DNA of 64,000 nt from Bdellovibrionales bacterium (GTDB lineage: Bacteria; Bdellovibrionota; UBA1018; CAIMNF01), in the NCBI GenBank assembly GCA_947502835.1, contig CANNBJ010000003.1, forward strand, positions 455,147-519,146, written 5' to 3'. The position numbers and the translations under genes were made by a program. Below, piece by piece: positions 45,501 to 54,093 of the stretch. A model generated the notes under the pieces. It worked only from the letters and a program-made list of their open reading frames with translations. It was not told the DNA's origin and ran no database searches. The number at the start of each line of letters is the position of its first letter. Positions within the stretch are counted from its first letter, which is position 1.

Positions 45501-46859
45501 CTGGGTGCCGTGATGCCAACAGCAAGCGCATTCTTCTCGGGGTTTTCGATCCTTGGAATGTCGGGGTCGGTGATTGCCGGGTTTTTGAGTGGAAGCAATC
45601 TCTTTGTGCAGATGTTCTTCATTGCGACCATCGCAGCCCAGGGACAGGTTGCCTTTTTCACTCTCCCTGCACAGCTTCGGTATCAAAAGGAGATCGCAAA
45701 CTCGAGTGTGGGTCTTACCGCGAAATCGAGCCGGATTGTAGCTCCTGCGGAGAGAGCCTCCCGGGAAAACATCCTCGCATTCCAGGAGGAAATCCGCTCT
45801 GCCAAGATTGTCACCGGCGTAATGGCGGCAATCCAGGTGGCATTCATTCCACTTCAGGTGAAACAAATTTCTCGCGGATTCGGTCATTCCGGAAAGGTGG
45901 CGCTCTCCCGTTTCGGTGCGGCAAGTCCTGAGCTGGCATCTTCGATGAAGCAATATTCCCTCTCCGAGCTCGTGGGAAAATTCGGCTATGCGAAGGGGAG
46001 CAAAATGTACTTTGAGCGCTACACCACCGCCTTGATGACCAATAAGCCGATTCGTGCCGTCAATGGTGGCGCAACGATGGGACAGGCGCAAGAACTCCTC
46101 GCGAATTCGCTCAGCACGCATCTTTCGAATTCGACCGAAGTTGCGACTCTTCTTGAAGGACGGATTTCTTATCTGAAGGAAAGAATCCTGACTCTTCAGG
46201 ATCAGGCAAAAAAGCATTTTGGCGTGACCCAGGGTAAAAAGGTCAAGGAAATCGACGAAGCAGTCCGAATGTTCTTCGGAAAGGAACTTGCGACCATCGG
46301 GTTCCATTTGCAATCCCCGCAGGTGAAGATCGCGATTCGGGGCAAGGTCGCCCAGGCTTTGGAGCAGGGGCTCTTCAGCGAGATCGAATACGGGACAGAG
46401 AAACACCTTTTGAAGGCCTTTCTTCTTCGGATGAAGGCGGAAAAGTTCATGTATGAGGCGGCATTCCTGAAACGGCAGCTTGATCAGCTCCGGATCTATG
46501 AATCCGCTGCGGGTGGAGCCACCGGAACCCGTGAGATCTTCCTTGATTTCACAAGGCTTGATCAAGTGGAGACTCTGGATGCCCTCTTGAAGTGGGGTGC
46601 GAACCATCCTGAATTCCAGAATTCCACCTTTGGAAACCTTCTCAGCCAGGCCCGACGTGCGTCCAAGGATTACAAGGTGATCGTGGAAGACATCAGCAGA
46701 CTCACTCCAAAGGAGCGGGCGATGTATCAGGCAATGAACGGAGAGTCGGATGTGGTGGTGAACGACGATCTTACACTCCAGCTTAGCTCGGGTGCCGGGG
46801 CTTCCGATGCCGATGAGTTCATGATTGTGCCAGGGCTTTCCATGGGATTGAAGCCGTAA
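42504..46859 (+). CDS. Large exported/membrane protein, second tandem paralogue
   Basis: 1451 aa, collinear over its full length with the genes on either side and much closer to the third copy. Seen: signal peptide (about 10-28, VFLSVLFLSGLAWLACA), mature start SQKPDPLAVK; long helical region; conserved Cys pair (CYSGG...SCTTW, near 533-546); Pro-rich hinge near 710; membrane segments (about 980-1060) with GMSGSVIAGFLSGSNLFVQM; AFIPLQVKQ near 1115; helical C-terminal domain ending in the acidic DADEFMIVPGLSMGLKP. No enzyme motif found. Gene order, spacing and shared upstream sequence show that the promoter was duplicated along with the gene. Function unknown. Confidence 0.82.
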   Translation: MIKLKKVRGKVFLSVLFLSGLAWLACASQKPDPLAVKLESVSVELFGASDAFSSSGLGKAKSTGLFSPKGKSNEVPTVPIRNNAAYTDVMLKIKDLKKTIEEESEKRSSLPYDSDKFQTLVEVSARYVEIQRAMYLNFLFNVHELGISPRAFNIDELNLRVDVGVGNQLLQMTELQKKYNIRHSESDPELNHVDLFIPHYDRMQIEIAALSKLKNKVEYQKLIHLMHLRDSLVNRWSMKRIMPGFGQENWVTPPALYATFSVDMVSKPSDFKFSKDLGVEDRYQVRIVDSAERLEKVLENKALGSPIEYRRLVRKFYDSFAELKGVPIDAEAVVANLYHVEETALKHSARRIILDSSFPQDDLSAAQIGARIAINSFKVRKAAILTTLIKRIKIDLATWQGYLEPDENGMVEESAIDDAVNYIKLPAADLARAEKEIDPFFYERSPIWRTNMATAIEVSFAEALAGGETRAASDRFQEFYNRVLEGSGNGIFAVKQINAYEAVKRKLDSVPGRTAESFDRKKVPLSTQCYSGGAVGAGYTSCTTWVNSNRYLSRIDARSDAGMSWVTPWTPGQLTALFSKKIEVIEKYDADTWNKIKELAEDRELMAILADFFENLNKRHTEAVKKKQNEYLKKIENLSEKLAKEIRKNPGMDQRQSKIYPQITEIFKKIEAVGFLPEESVLTEEMYQAAANDVFAEFVKKVSVAPKIDPPAPPKPTYEDPLKVKPYVAVRDATYVAPPAVPDVKKIMLDQYVRRAERVARLGKLFSLLGFGEELFKNYRYDSRLKGPKGEGVPFAVIESLYPKPDASTLAKLGGAVKSTERLGKAQAISEIARTALSQKLLSELIIADIYSRTPFLRIQQGDDEKALTGLERLEKAYSQKTGWNQDMAKSIFMSLLDTAGQNDFGKVEDAIRSNPTNPVQDESFRKIFKSQAYNRNVLISTLSEAKASWVQSWDDELKKETRTNSEKWSDRLNRIAGVIFICSMAFLLWEFLPVMIPALGAVMPTASAFFSGFSILGMSGSVIAGFLSGSNLFVQMFFIATIAAQGQVAFFTLPAQLRYQKEIANSSVGLTAKSSRIVAPAERASRENILAFQEEIRSAKIVTGVMAAIQVAFIPLQVKQISRGFGHSGKVALSRFGAASPELASSMKQYSLSELVGKFGYAKGSKMYFERYTTALMTNKPIRAVNGGATMGQAQELLANSLSTHLSNSTEVATLLEGRISYLKERILTLQDQAKKHFGVTQGKKVKEIDEAVRMFFGKELATIGFHLQSPQVKIAIRGKVAQALEQGLFSEIEYGTEKHLLKAFLLRMKAEKFMYEAAFLKRQLDQLRIYESAAGGATGTREIFLDFTRLDQVETLDALLKWGANHPEFQNSTFGNLLSQARRASKDYKVIVEDISRLTPKERAMYQAMNGESDVVVNDDLTLQLSSGAGASDADEFMIVPGLSMGLKP

Positions 46860-46866
46860 GGCTTTG

Positions 46867-46947
46867 GTCAGCCTGACGTCAGGAAATGGTCATAAATAAT
46901 TGTTTTCATTATATAAAATTGTTATTTTTGCAATGTGACTCTATGCT
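46867..46947 (+). promoter_or_regulatory. Three PhoB-like GTCA repeats plus leaderless promoter, third large paralogue
   Basis: GTCA at 46867, 46878 and 46889, with a degenerate GTAA one step earlier in the stop-codon region of the previous gene. TTGTTA (46919-46924), 17-base spacer, TATGCT (46942-46947), 8 bases to the ATG at 46956. The last repeat again ends 50 bp before TATGCT. The AT-rich stretch between is nearly identical to that before the second paralogue. Confidence 0.75.
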
Positions 46948-46955
46948 CCATTTCC

Positions 46956-49900
46956 ATGATCAAGCTCAAGAAGGTTCGTGGGAAGGTCTTCCTCTCTGTT
47001 CTTTTTCTCTCGGGGCTTGCGTGGCTTGCCTACGCTCAAACTCCTGATCCCTTGGCGCAAAAGCTGGAATCGGTCTCCATGGAACTCTTTGGAGCCTCCG
47101 ACGCCTTTTCTTTAAGCGGGCTCGGAAAGGCAAAGTCCACAGGGCTCTTCACTCCTCAAGGGAAGAGCAACGAAGTTCCCACGGTTTCCATCCGGAACAA
47201 CCCTGCCTACACGGATGTGATGGTGAAGATCAAGGATCTGAAGAGGATGATCGAGGAGGAGTCGGCGAAACGCGCAAGCCTTCCCTACGACAGCGACAAG
47301 TTTCAGACCCTGGTGGATGTTTCTGCGAAATATGTTGAGATCCAGAGGGCCATGTATCTGAACTTCCTCTACAATGTTCATGAACTTGGCATCAGTCCCC
47401 GGGCTTTCAATCTCGATGAACTGAACCTGAGAGTGGATGTGGGTGTGGGCAATCAGCTCCTTCAGATGACAGAACTCCAAAAGAAGTACAACATCCGTCA
47501 CTCTGCGAACGATCCCGAGTTGAACCATGTGGACCTGTTCGTTCCCCAATACGACCGCATGCAAATCGAGATTGCGGCACTCTCCAAGTTGAAGAACAAG
47601 GTGGAGTACCAAAAGCTCATTCATTTGATGCATCTTCGCGACAGTCTCGTCAATCGGTGGTCCATGAAACGGATCTTTCGGGGGGGCGGACAGGAGGGAA
47701 CGGTTACTCCACCGGCACTGTATGCCGCGTTTTCCGAGGATGTGACCTCGAAGCCCTCTGAATTCAAGTTTTCACGGGATCTATCGGTGGAGGACCAGTA
47801 TCAGGTCAAGGTGGTGGATTCGCTCGAACGCCTTGAGTTGCTTCTTCAGAACAAGGCCCTCGGATCGCCCACCGCGTATCGCCAATTGGTGCGCAAGTTC
47901 TATGATTCCTTTTCCGAGATTAAGGGGATTTCGATCGATGCGGAAGCTGTGGTTGCCAATCTGTATCATATCGAGGAGACTGCGCTCAAGCACTCCGCCC
48001 GCAGGATCCTTCTTGATTCGAGTTTCCCGCAGGATGACTTGAGGCCCGGCCACATCGCAGCTCGAATCGCCGTCAACACATTCAAGGTCCGGAAAGCTGC
48101 AATTCTCACAACCTTGATCAAACGGATCAAGATCGATCTCGCCACGTTGCGGGGCTACCTTGAGCCGGATGAAAATGGGATGGTGGAGGAGAGCGCGATT
48201 GACGATGCGTTGGGGTACATCAAGCTCTCCAAGGAAGACCTTTTGCGCGCGGAAAAGGCGATTGATCCGTTTTTTGAAGGTCTGAGCCCCGTGTGGCGCC
48301 ATAACCTCGTCCTTGTCATCACCGCGGATTACGCAAATGCCCTTGCCGGAGGTGAATCGAGAGCCGCTGGCGACCGCTATCAGGAATTCTACACGAGGGT
48401 CCTTGAGGGATCTGCCAACGGAATCTTCGCCGTCAAGCAGGTCAACTCCTATGAAGCGGCCAAGCGAAAACTCGACATGGTTTCGAGAAAAATCGCCGAG
48501 ACCTTCGATCGGAAGAAGGTACCCACAAGCACCCAGTGCCCTCTCGCGGGAGTGGAAGGAGCAGGCTATGATTCTTGCCTTACCTGGGTGAATTCCAACC
48601 GCTATCTGTCAAGACTTGATGCGCGGGCCGATGTTGGTATGGCGTGGGTGACTCCCTGGACTCCGGGGCAGATTGCTTCTCTGTTTTCAAAAAAGCTGGA
48701 AGTCATCGAAAAATATGATGCGGACACATGGAAGCAGGTCAAGATCCTCGCGGAAGACCGGGAGTTGATGGCAAATCTTGGTCAATTCTTCGAAACCTTG
48801 AACAAGCTCCACACCGAAGCCGTGAGGAAGAAACAGGGTGAAATCCTGAAGGGCATCGAGAAGCTCTCTGAAAAACTTGCAAAAGAGATCAAGAAGAATC
48901 CGGAGATGAACCAGAAAGACAGCATAATCTATCCTCAGATTCTTGAAGCCTACAAGAGGGTTGAAGCCGTCGGATTCCTGCCGGAGGAGTCTGTTCTGAA
49001 TGAGGAGATGTATCAGGCGGCGGCAAAAGAGCAGTTCGAGGCATTCATCAAAAAAGTGAGTGTGGCACCGAAGATCGATCCTTCCGCTCCAATAGAGCCG
49101 CAAAAACCGAAGCACGAGGATCCGTTCCGGATGAATCCTATTGTCGCGGTCCGGGACGCAACCTATGTTGCTCCTCGTGTGGTGCCGGACCTGATGAACA
49201 GGGTCATGCTCAATAAATACATGAAAAGGGCCGAGCGGGTCGCAAGTCTCGGAAAGCTATTCAGTCTTCTCGGGTTCGGCGAGGAATTGTTCAAGCTGTA
49301 TCGCTATGATTCGAGGCTGAAGGGGCCCAAGGGCGAGGGGGTGCCGTTCGCTGCCATCGAATTCCTCTATCCAAAGCCCGACGCGGCTACACTCGGGAAG
49401 CTCGGAGGGGCGGTGAAAAGTGAGGTGCGTCTTGGCAAAGTCCATGCGATTTCCGAGATCTCCCGAACCGCATTGTCCCAGAAGCTCCTCTCCGAAATGA
49501 TCATCGCTGACACCTACACAAGGACTCCTTTTCTGAGAATCCAGCAAGGTGAAGATGACAAATCCCCCACGGGCCTTGAGCGTTTGGAGAAAGCATATTC
49601 CCAAAAGAGTGGCTGGAATCAGGAAAAGACGCGAGAGATCTTCAACTCGCTTCTCCTGGTGGCGGCACAGAATGATACCGGCAAGGTTGAGGATGCAATC
49701 CACGCAATGCCCACCAATCCGGTTCAGGATGAAAGCTTCCGGAAGATCTTCAGGTCCCAGGCCTACAATCGAAATGTGTTGATTTCGAATCTTCCTGAAG
49801 CGAAGGCGTCCTGGGTGCAAAGCTGGGATGATGATCTGAAAAAGGAAACGCGAACCAGCTCTGAGAAGTGGAATGACCGTTTGAGCCGGATTGCATTTTG

Positions 49901-51293
49901 GATCTTCATCGGCACCACGGTGGTTTTAGCGCTTGGAACAATCTTTCCGAGCGCAGTCGCCTTCCTTTCAGGGGTTTCGATCTTCGGTATGTCCGGTTCG
50001 GTGATTTTAGGGTTTTTGAGCGGAAGCAACATCTTCGTCCAGATGTTCTTCATCGCCACCATTGCAGCGCAGGGGCAAGTCGCCTTTTTCACTCTTCCCG
50101 CACAACTCCAGTACCAGAAGGAAATCGCCAATTCCACAGTGGGACTGACCGCCAAGACCAGCCGGATTGTGGCGCCTGCGGAACGCGCATCCCGCGAGAA
50201 CATCCGTGTTCTTCAGGAGGAGATCCGCGCCGCGAAAATCTCAACCGGGATCATGACGGCAATCCAGGTTGCCTTTGTTCCGATGCAGGTGAGACGGATT
50301 TCACGGGGTTTCGGCCATTCAGGCAAGGTTGCCTTGTCCCGGTTTGGCGTTGCGAGCCCCGAGCTTGCGGCCTCGATGAAGCAGTACTCCCTCGGTGAAC
50401 TGATCTCGAAGTTCGGGTACGCCAAGGGAAGCAAGATGTATGTGGAACGCTATACCACCGCACTCATGACCAACAAGCCGATCCGTGCGGTCAATGGGGG
50501 AGCAACGATCCATCAGGCCCAGGAGCTCCTGGCCAATTCGCTCAGTACCCATCTTTCGAACTCAACCGAAGTCGCGACCCTCCTGGCAGGAAGGATTTCC
50601 TTCCTGAAGGAGAGAATCCCCATTCTTCAGGATCAGGCGAAGAAGTATTTCGGCATCACCCAAGGGCGGAAGGTCAAGGAGATCGATGAGGCGGTACGGA
50701 TGTTCTTCGGAAAGGAACTCTCGGCTCTCGGGTTCCGCTTGCAGAAACCCCAGGTGAAGATCGCAATCCGTGAAAAGGTTGCTGCGGCAATGGAGCAGGG
50801 GTTGTTCACCGAGATCGAGTTCGGGAGCGAGAAATACCTGCTCAAGGCATTTCTGCTTCGGATGGAGGCCGAGAAGTTCATGTACGAAGCGGTATTCCTG
50901 AAGCGACAGCTCGATCAACTGAGAGGCTTCGAGGTGGCGGCAGGCGGTCCAGCGGGAACGAGGGAAATTTTTCTCGAGTTCACCCGGTTTGAGCAGATCG
51001 AGACTCTGGATGGGCTCCTCAAGTGGGGGGCAACCCATCCCGAGTACCAGGGGTCGGCGTTCGGGCAGTTGCTCGGGCAGGCCCGTCAGGCATCCAAGGA
51101 CTTCAAGATCATCGCGGATGACATTTCGAGGCTCACTCCCAAGGAACGTGCGATGTATGAGGCCATGAACGGAGAGTCGGATGTGATCATCAATAATGAT
51201 CTCACGCTTCAGCTCGGATCCGGTTCGGCGAACGGGTCCTCAAGTGACGAGATCCTGGTCCTTCCGGGCTTGTCCATGGGCCTAAGACCCTAG
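46956..51293 (+). CDS. Large exported/membrane protein, third tandem paralogue
   Basis: 1445 aa; the start is taken at the Met aligned with the second paralogue (8 bases after TATGCT), not the in-frame ATG 21 bases earlier. Very similar to the second copy: the same first 30 residues apart from the signal-peptide end (LAYA), mature start QTPDPLAQK, Cys pair near 525-540 (CPLAGVEGAGYDSC), Pro/Lys hinge, membrane block with GMSGSVILGFLSGSNIFVQM, AFVPMQVRR, and end EILVLPGLSMGLRP. The main difference is a shorter first membrane segment (a few residues deleted). Recent duplication followed by mild divergence is the simplest reading. Function unknown. Confidence 0.82.
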   Translation: MIKLKKVRGKVFLSVLFLSGLAWLAYAQTPDPLAQKLESVSMELFGASDAFSLSGLGKAKSTGLFTPQGKSNEVPTVSIRNNPAYTDVMVKIKDLKRMIEEESAKRASLPYDSDKFQTLVDVSAKYVEIQRAMYLNFLYNVHELGISPRAFNLDELNLRVDVGVGNQLLQMTELQKKYNIRHSANDPELNHVDLFVPQYDRMQIEIAALSKLKNKVEYQKLIHLMHLRDSLVNRWSMKRIFRGGGQEGTVTPPALYAAFSEDVTSKPSEFKFSRDLSVEDQYQVKVVDSLERLELLLQNKALGSPTAYRQLVRKFYDSFSEIKGISIDAEAVVANLYHIEETALKHSARRILLDSSFPQDDLRPGHIAARIAVNTFKVRKAAILTTLIKRIKIDLATLRGYLEPDENGMVEESAIDDALGYIKLSKEDLLRAEKAIDPFFEGLSPVWRHNLVLVITADYANALAGGESRAAGDRYQEFYTRVLEGSANGIFAVKQVNSYEAAKRKLDMVSRKIAETFDRKKVPTSTQCPLAGVEGAGYDSCLTWVNSNRYLSRLDARADVGMAWVTPWTPGQIASLFSKKLEVIEKYDADTWKQVKILAEDRELMANLGQFFETLNKLHTEAVRKKQGEILKGIEKLSEKLAKEIKKNPEMNQKDSIIYPQILEAYKRVEAVGFLPEESVLNEEMYQAAAKEQFEAFIKKVSVAPKIDPSAPIEPQKPKHEDPFRMNPIVAVRDATYVAPRVVPDLMNRVMLNKYMKRAERVASLGKLFSLLGFGEELFKLYRYDSRLKGPKGEGVPFAAIEFLYPKPDAATLGKLGGAVKSEVRLGKVHAISEISRTALSQKLLSEMIIADTYTRTPFLRIQQGEDDKSPTGLERLEKAYSQKSGWNQEKTREIFNSLLLVAAQNDTGKVEDAIHAMPTNPVQDESFRKIFRSQAYNRNVLISNLPEAKASWVQSWDDDLKKETRTSSEKWNDRLSRIAFWIFIGTTVVLALGTIFPSAVAFLSGVSIFGMSGSVILGFLSGSNIFVQMFFIATIAAQGQVAFFTLPAQLQYQKEIANSTVGLTAKTSRIVAPAERASRENIRVLQEEIRAAKISTGIMTAIQVAFVPMQVRRISRGFGHSGKVALSRFGVASPELAASMKQYSLGELISKFGYAKGSKMYVERYTTALMTNKPIRAVNGGATIHQAQELLANSLSTHLSNSTEVATLLAGRISFLKERIPILQDQAKKYFGITQGRKVKEIDEAVRMFFGKELSALGFRLQKPQVKIAIREKVAAAMEQGLFTEIEFGSEKYLLKAFLLRMEAEKFMYEAVFLKRQLDQLRGFEVAAGGPAGTREIFLEFTRFEQIETLDGLLKWGATHPEYQGSAFGQLLGQARQASKDFKIIADDISRLTPKERAMYEAMNGESDVIINNDLTLQLGSGSANGSSSDEILVLPGLSMGLRP

Positions 51294-51351
51294 TTCATTC
51301 GTCCACTGCGCTCCGGGATTTTTCTTGCCTTCGGGAATCCTTCCCTGTGAA

Positions 51352-52320
51352 ATGGGTTTCATGGAATCTGTTTCAAGGTGCGACCGGTTGCTTGTTCTGT
51401 TCTCGCTTCTCCTGACCTGTGTGCTTCCAGGGCTTGGGGGGAGGGCGCTTGCAGCTCCCGGCAAAGGAGGCCCTGTGCTCGATCACTCGCGAGCCGCCGT
51501 TCGGCAATATGGCGAGGTGAGGGAATTTCTGTTCGAACTTGCAAAGGCCTATCCAAACAACGCGAAAACTTTTGTTCTCGGAGAGAGCGACTCGGGTGAC
51601 ACGATCGTCGGTCTTCAGGTGGGAGCGGGGAAGGTCAATCAGGTGGTGGTTGCCACCCATCATGGAAACGAATACGGATCGACCGAGGTAGGGCTTGGAT
51701 TTGCACGCGAGATCGCGGCCCGCCCGATCGAGGGGCAGACAGTGTATGTGATCCCTGTTCTGAACATCTCCGGCTACAACCGCAAAGCTCGGCGGGAAAG
51801 TGCGGGCGGAGTCTCGTATGACCCGAATCGGAATTACCCGGGGCCCTGTGGAACTGAGGGTCCATTTACATTGAAATCCACCCGTGCTCTTGCGAAATTC
51901 ATCGCGGAGAAGAACATCGTTTCATCTGCAACACTTCATACGTATTCTCCTGCAGTTGTGTACCCGTGGGGACTTTCGAGCCATGATCTGAAGACAGGGT
52001 ATGAGAGTATTTTCGAGGGCTTGGTTGCGGATGCAACCCGGGAAAGTCACTACGCCACGGGGAACTCAACCGAGCTGATCTATCCTGCAGACGGAACCTA
52101 TGAGGACTATGCGTTTCACCAACACGGAATTTGGTCGATTCTTTTTGAGCTTGGGCATTCTCATAGTCCATCGACTCAAAACATCGAGACCATGGTCAGG
52201 GCAAATGTACCCGGGATCCGGAGAATGCTTGAGTCCGCACCAAGCGAGCGGGCAGAGAAGCATGCATTTGCTGGCAAGTGTGATCGGAGTCTCATCAGTC
52301 TGGATCGGCATGATGAGTGA
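51352..52320 (+). CDS. Exported M14-family zinc carboxypeptidase
   Basis: 322 aa from this ATG (frame open from 51325; the Met at 51361 is equally possible). Seen: a signal peptide ending RALAA; an M14 metallopeptidase fold with zinc ligands in HHGNE (first His is the ligand-bearing THHGNEYGSTE segment) and LHTYSP, the substrate carboxylate-binding DPNRNYPG, and the catalytic Glu in ILFELG. All four signatures are intact, so it should cleave C-terminal residues from peptides or cell-wall peptides in the periplasm or outside. The extreme C-terminus reads KCDRSLISLDRHDE, the regional Cys motif. An insertion sequence begins 9 bases after its stop codon. Confidence 0.9.
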   Translation: MGFMESVSRCDRLLVLFSLLLTCVLPGLGGRALAAPGKGGPVLDHSRAAVRQYGEVREFLFELAKAYPNNAKTFVLGESDSGDTIVGLQVGAGKVNQVVVATHHGNEYGSTEVGLGFAREIAARPIEGQTVYVIPVLNISGYNRKARRESAGGVSYDPNRNYPGPCGTEGPFTLKSTRALAKFIAEKNIVSSATLHTYSPAVVYPWGLSSHDLKTGYESIFEGLVADATRESHYATGNSTELIYPADGTYEDYAFHQHGIWSILFELGHSHSPSTQNIETMVRANVPGIRRMLESAPSERAEKHAFAGKCDRSLISLDRHDE

Positions 52321-52328
52321 GTTGGTTA

Positions 52329-53255
52329 CTAACTGCCCTCGAAGATTGCACCTGACGTTGTCAATTTCCGGTTATGGAAATCCACATAGAGCGCAATATG
52401 GTCCCTCAGTCGTTCGATTTTCTTGCTTGTGCACCAGGTTCGCCGAAAAAGCCGATTGATGTTTGCTCGAAGCATGGCACAAGTATGGTTCAGCGAAAAC
52501 ATGGGATCAAACCGCTTGTCCCGAAGTTCACCTTGCCCCGTGATCGCACCCCGACCTCCGGGGATCCGGATGTGCTCCGCATTTGGTAAGTGCTTTTTCA
52601 CCCATTTTGGGTAGTGAGGATTCTCATCCGATGTCACTGCGCCATCTTCCTTGATCAACATCCTCATGGATTTCATAAGTCGATTCCAACCCCTGCCCCT
52701 TTGATCTTTGCGAGGACCGTATTTCTTTCTTGAGACCTGAGATAAGTGGCCTTTCGCAGGCATCTCATTGACTTGAAAACCTATGATTTTGCGTGAATTC
52801 GACTCAACTGCCAGAGCAACGCTCACGGGCTTGCACTTCGTGTGAATACTTGACTCGAGATCATCGAAATGTATGGATTCGATGGACCTTTGGGGAATGC
52901 GAGCAATGAGCCTTGATTGAGACAGGCTCGCCTGTCCCGCCAAAAACATAAACCTCCTTGCGATCGTGGAGGGGCTCACGCCCAAGATCAAAGCAGCACG
53001 ATTTTGTGACACTCCCGAAACGAGGAGCTTGTAGAGGGGGGCGTTGATCCTCCTTGCTTTTTGATAGTAACGCGGATGGAGAGTACTCCTTGAGAAGAGA
53101 ATTCCGCAGGTCTTGCACTGGAATCGCTGAATTCTTCGGCTGTCGGATTTGCGACTGAAGTAGCCTTTCCGGACTACATTATGATGCTCGGCAGGGGTCG
53201 TAACACCTGGGGAAGCTGTTAATTTCAACTTTAGACTCGGGCAGCTCACACGCAT
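52329..53255 (-). CDS. IS transposase (DDE type, zinc-ribbon N-terminus)
   Basis: 308 aa. Seen: an N-terminal zinc-ribbon-like segment ending CKTCGILFSRST; a helix-turn-helix (VSQNRAALILGVSPSTIARR, about 80-100); then a catalytic region with Asp in IHFDDLE (near 128), a second Asp in VTSDENPHYP (near 210) and later acidic residues near ERLRDHIALY. This fits IS1/IS1595-like transposases with N-terminal zinc ribbons, but the 3-bp target duplication does not clearly match, so I leave the family open. The TAG stop lies in the terminal inverted repeat. Confidence 0.8.
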   Translation of the reverse strand: MRVSCPSLKLKLTASPGVTTPAEHHNVVRKGYFSRKSDSRRIQRFQCKTCGILFSRSTLHPRYYQKARRINAPLYKLLVSGVSQNRAALILGVSPSTIARRFMFLAGQASLSQSRLIARIPQRSIESIHFDDLESSIHTKCKPVSVALAVESNSRKIIGFQVNEMPAKGHLSQVSRKKYGPRKDQRGRGWNRLMKSMRMLIKEDGAVTSDENPHYPKWVKKHLPNAEHIRIPGGRGAITGQGELRDKRFDPMFSLNHTCAMLRANINRLFRRTWCTSKKIERLRDHIALYVDFHNRKLTTSGAIFEGS

Positions 53256-53341
53256 GCCATCGTCTTTTCAGGAATCAGGCCAATTCGCGTTCTTTTCGGA
53301 ATGCGCCTTGAAACTCAGGTGCAATCTTCGAGGGCAGTTAG
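52329..53341 (-). mobile_element. Complete insertion sequence, 1013 bp
   Basis: Perfect 27-bp terminal inverted repeats (52329-52355 and 53315-53341) bracket one transposase gene. TTA flanks both ends (52326-52328 and 53342-53344), a likely 3-bp target duplication. It sits exactly between two convergent genes and damages neither visibly. Identical ends suggest a recent, possibly active insertion. The family is not certain. Confidence 0.9.
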
Positions 53342-54010
53342 TTAGCGTTGGATTACCTTGCCCACCGTAACGAACGGCACATGATTCATTCTTGTGCCAT
53401 CGTGCTGGTTCAGGTAGCCGAATTCCAGGCCGAGTTGGTGCTCGAGTTCCAGGCGCAACCCTGCGAAGATCCGGTTTTGGTCGAATCCCCGGACGGGTTG
53501 GCTTTTGTTTTCATTGAGACCAAGGAAAATTTCATCAAACACCACCACAGACCATTTCTTCTGGTCCCCGATCGGGATTTGGGTTCGCAGCATGTGCCGG
53601 ATCCTGATTCCAAGATCGGACTCCCCCTGACGGATGCGCTCCTCGAGGCGGGTCCGATTGAGCAGAATGATGCCTTCAGGACGATCCATGCGCTGGTACT
53701 GCTGCCAAGGTCGGAATTCCCGCATCTCGAAATCGGCATCGGCAAGATCCAGTACTCCCGCCCAAAGGGTTTGGTCGGAGTCGAGATTGAAAATCACCGC
53801 AGGTCGGATCAGAACGCGGGTTCGCTCGGAATCCTCGAAATCGAACCGTGGCTGGATTTCAAGGTAATAGTCCCAGTTTCCTTTTTCATCCAAAGGTCCC
53901 CGAAGTGTGTTCAAGCTCCAGAGCTGACCACCATGGATCAAACCTTGGGCAAGAGCCGGGAGGGGAACCAAGAGAAGGAGGAGCACACACAGGAAATTCG
54001 AGGTCTTCAT
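53342..54010 (-). CDS. DUF2490-like outer-membrane beta-strand protein
   Basis: 222 aa from the ATG opening MKTSNFLC; an upstream Met gives no signal peptide. Seen: a signal peptide (1-20, ending PALAQ); then alternating amphipathic strands (WDYYLEIQPRFDFED, RTRVLIRPAVIFNLD, LEERIRQGESDLGIRIRHML, VVVFDEIFLGLNEN, NRIFAGLRLELEHQLGLEFGYL) and the family-typical late NHVPFV. DUF2490 proteins are predicted small outer-membrane barrels of unknown role. Its stop codon TAA coincides with the target duplication of the insertion sequence, so the extreme C-terminus may have been altered. Confidence 0.8.
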   Translation of the reverse strand: MKTSNFLCVLLLLLVPLPALAQGLIHGGQLWSLNTLRGPLDEKGNWDYYLEIQPRFDFEDSERTRVLIRPAVIFNLDSDQTLWAGVLDLADADFEMREFRPWQQYQRMDRPEGIILLNRTRLEERIRQGESDLGIRIRHMLRTQIPIGDQKKWSVVVFDEIFLGLNENKSQPVRGFDQNRIFAGLRLELEHQLGLEFGYLNQHDGTRMNHVPFVTVGKVIQR

Positions 54011-54093
54011 GGTGGGCAGCCTACAACGTGAAGAAGCGGTTTTCGATTTGATTTTTACGCAGGTTCCGATCACTTCAGAAACAGACCAGGAGG

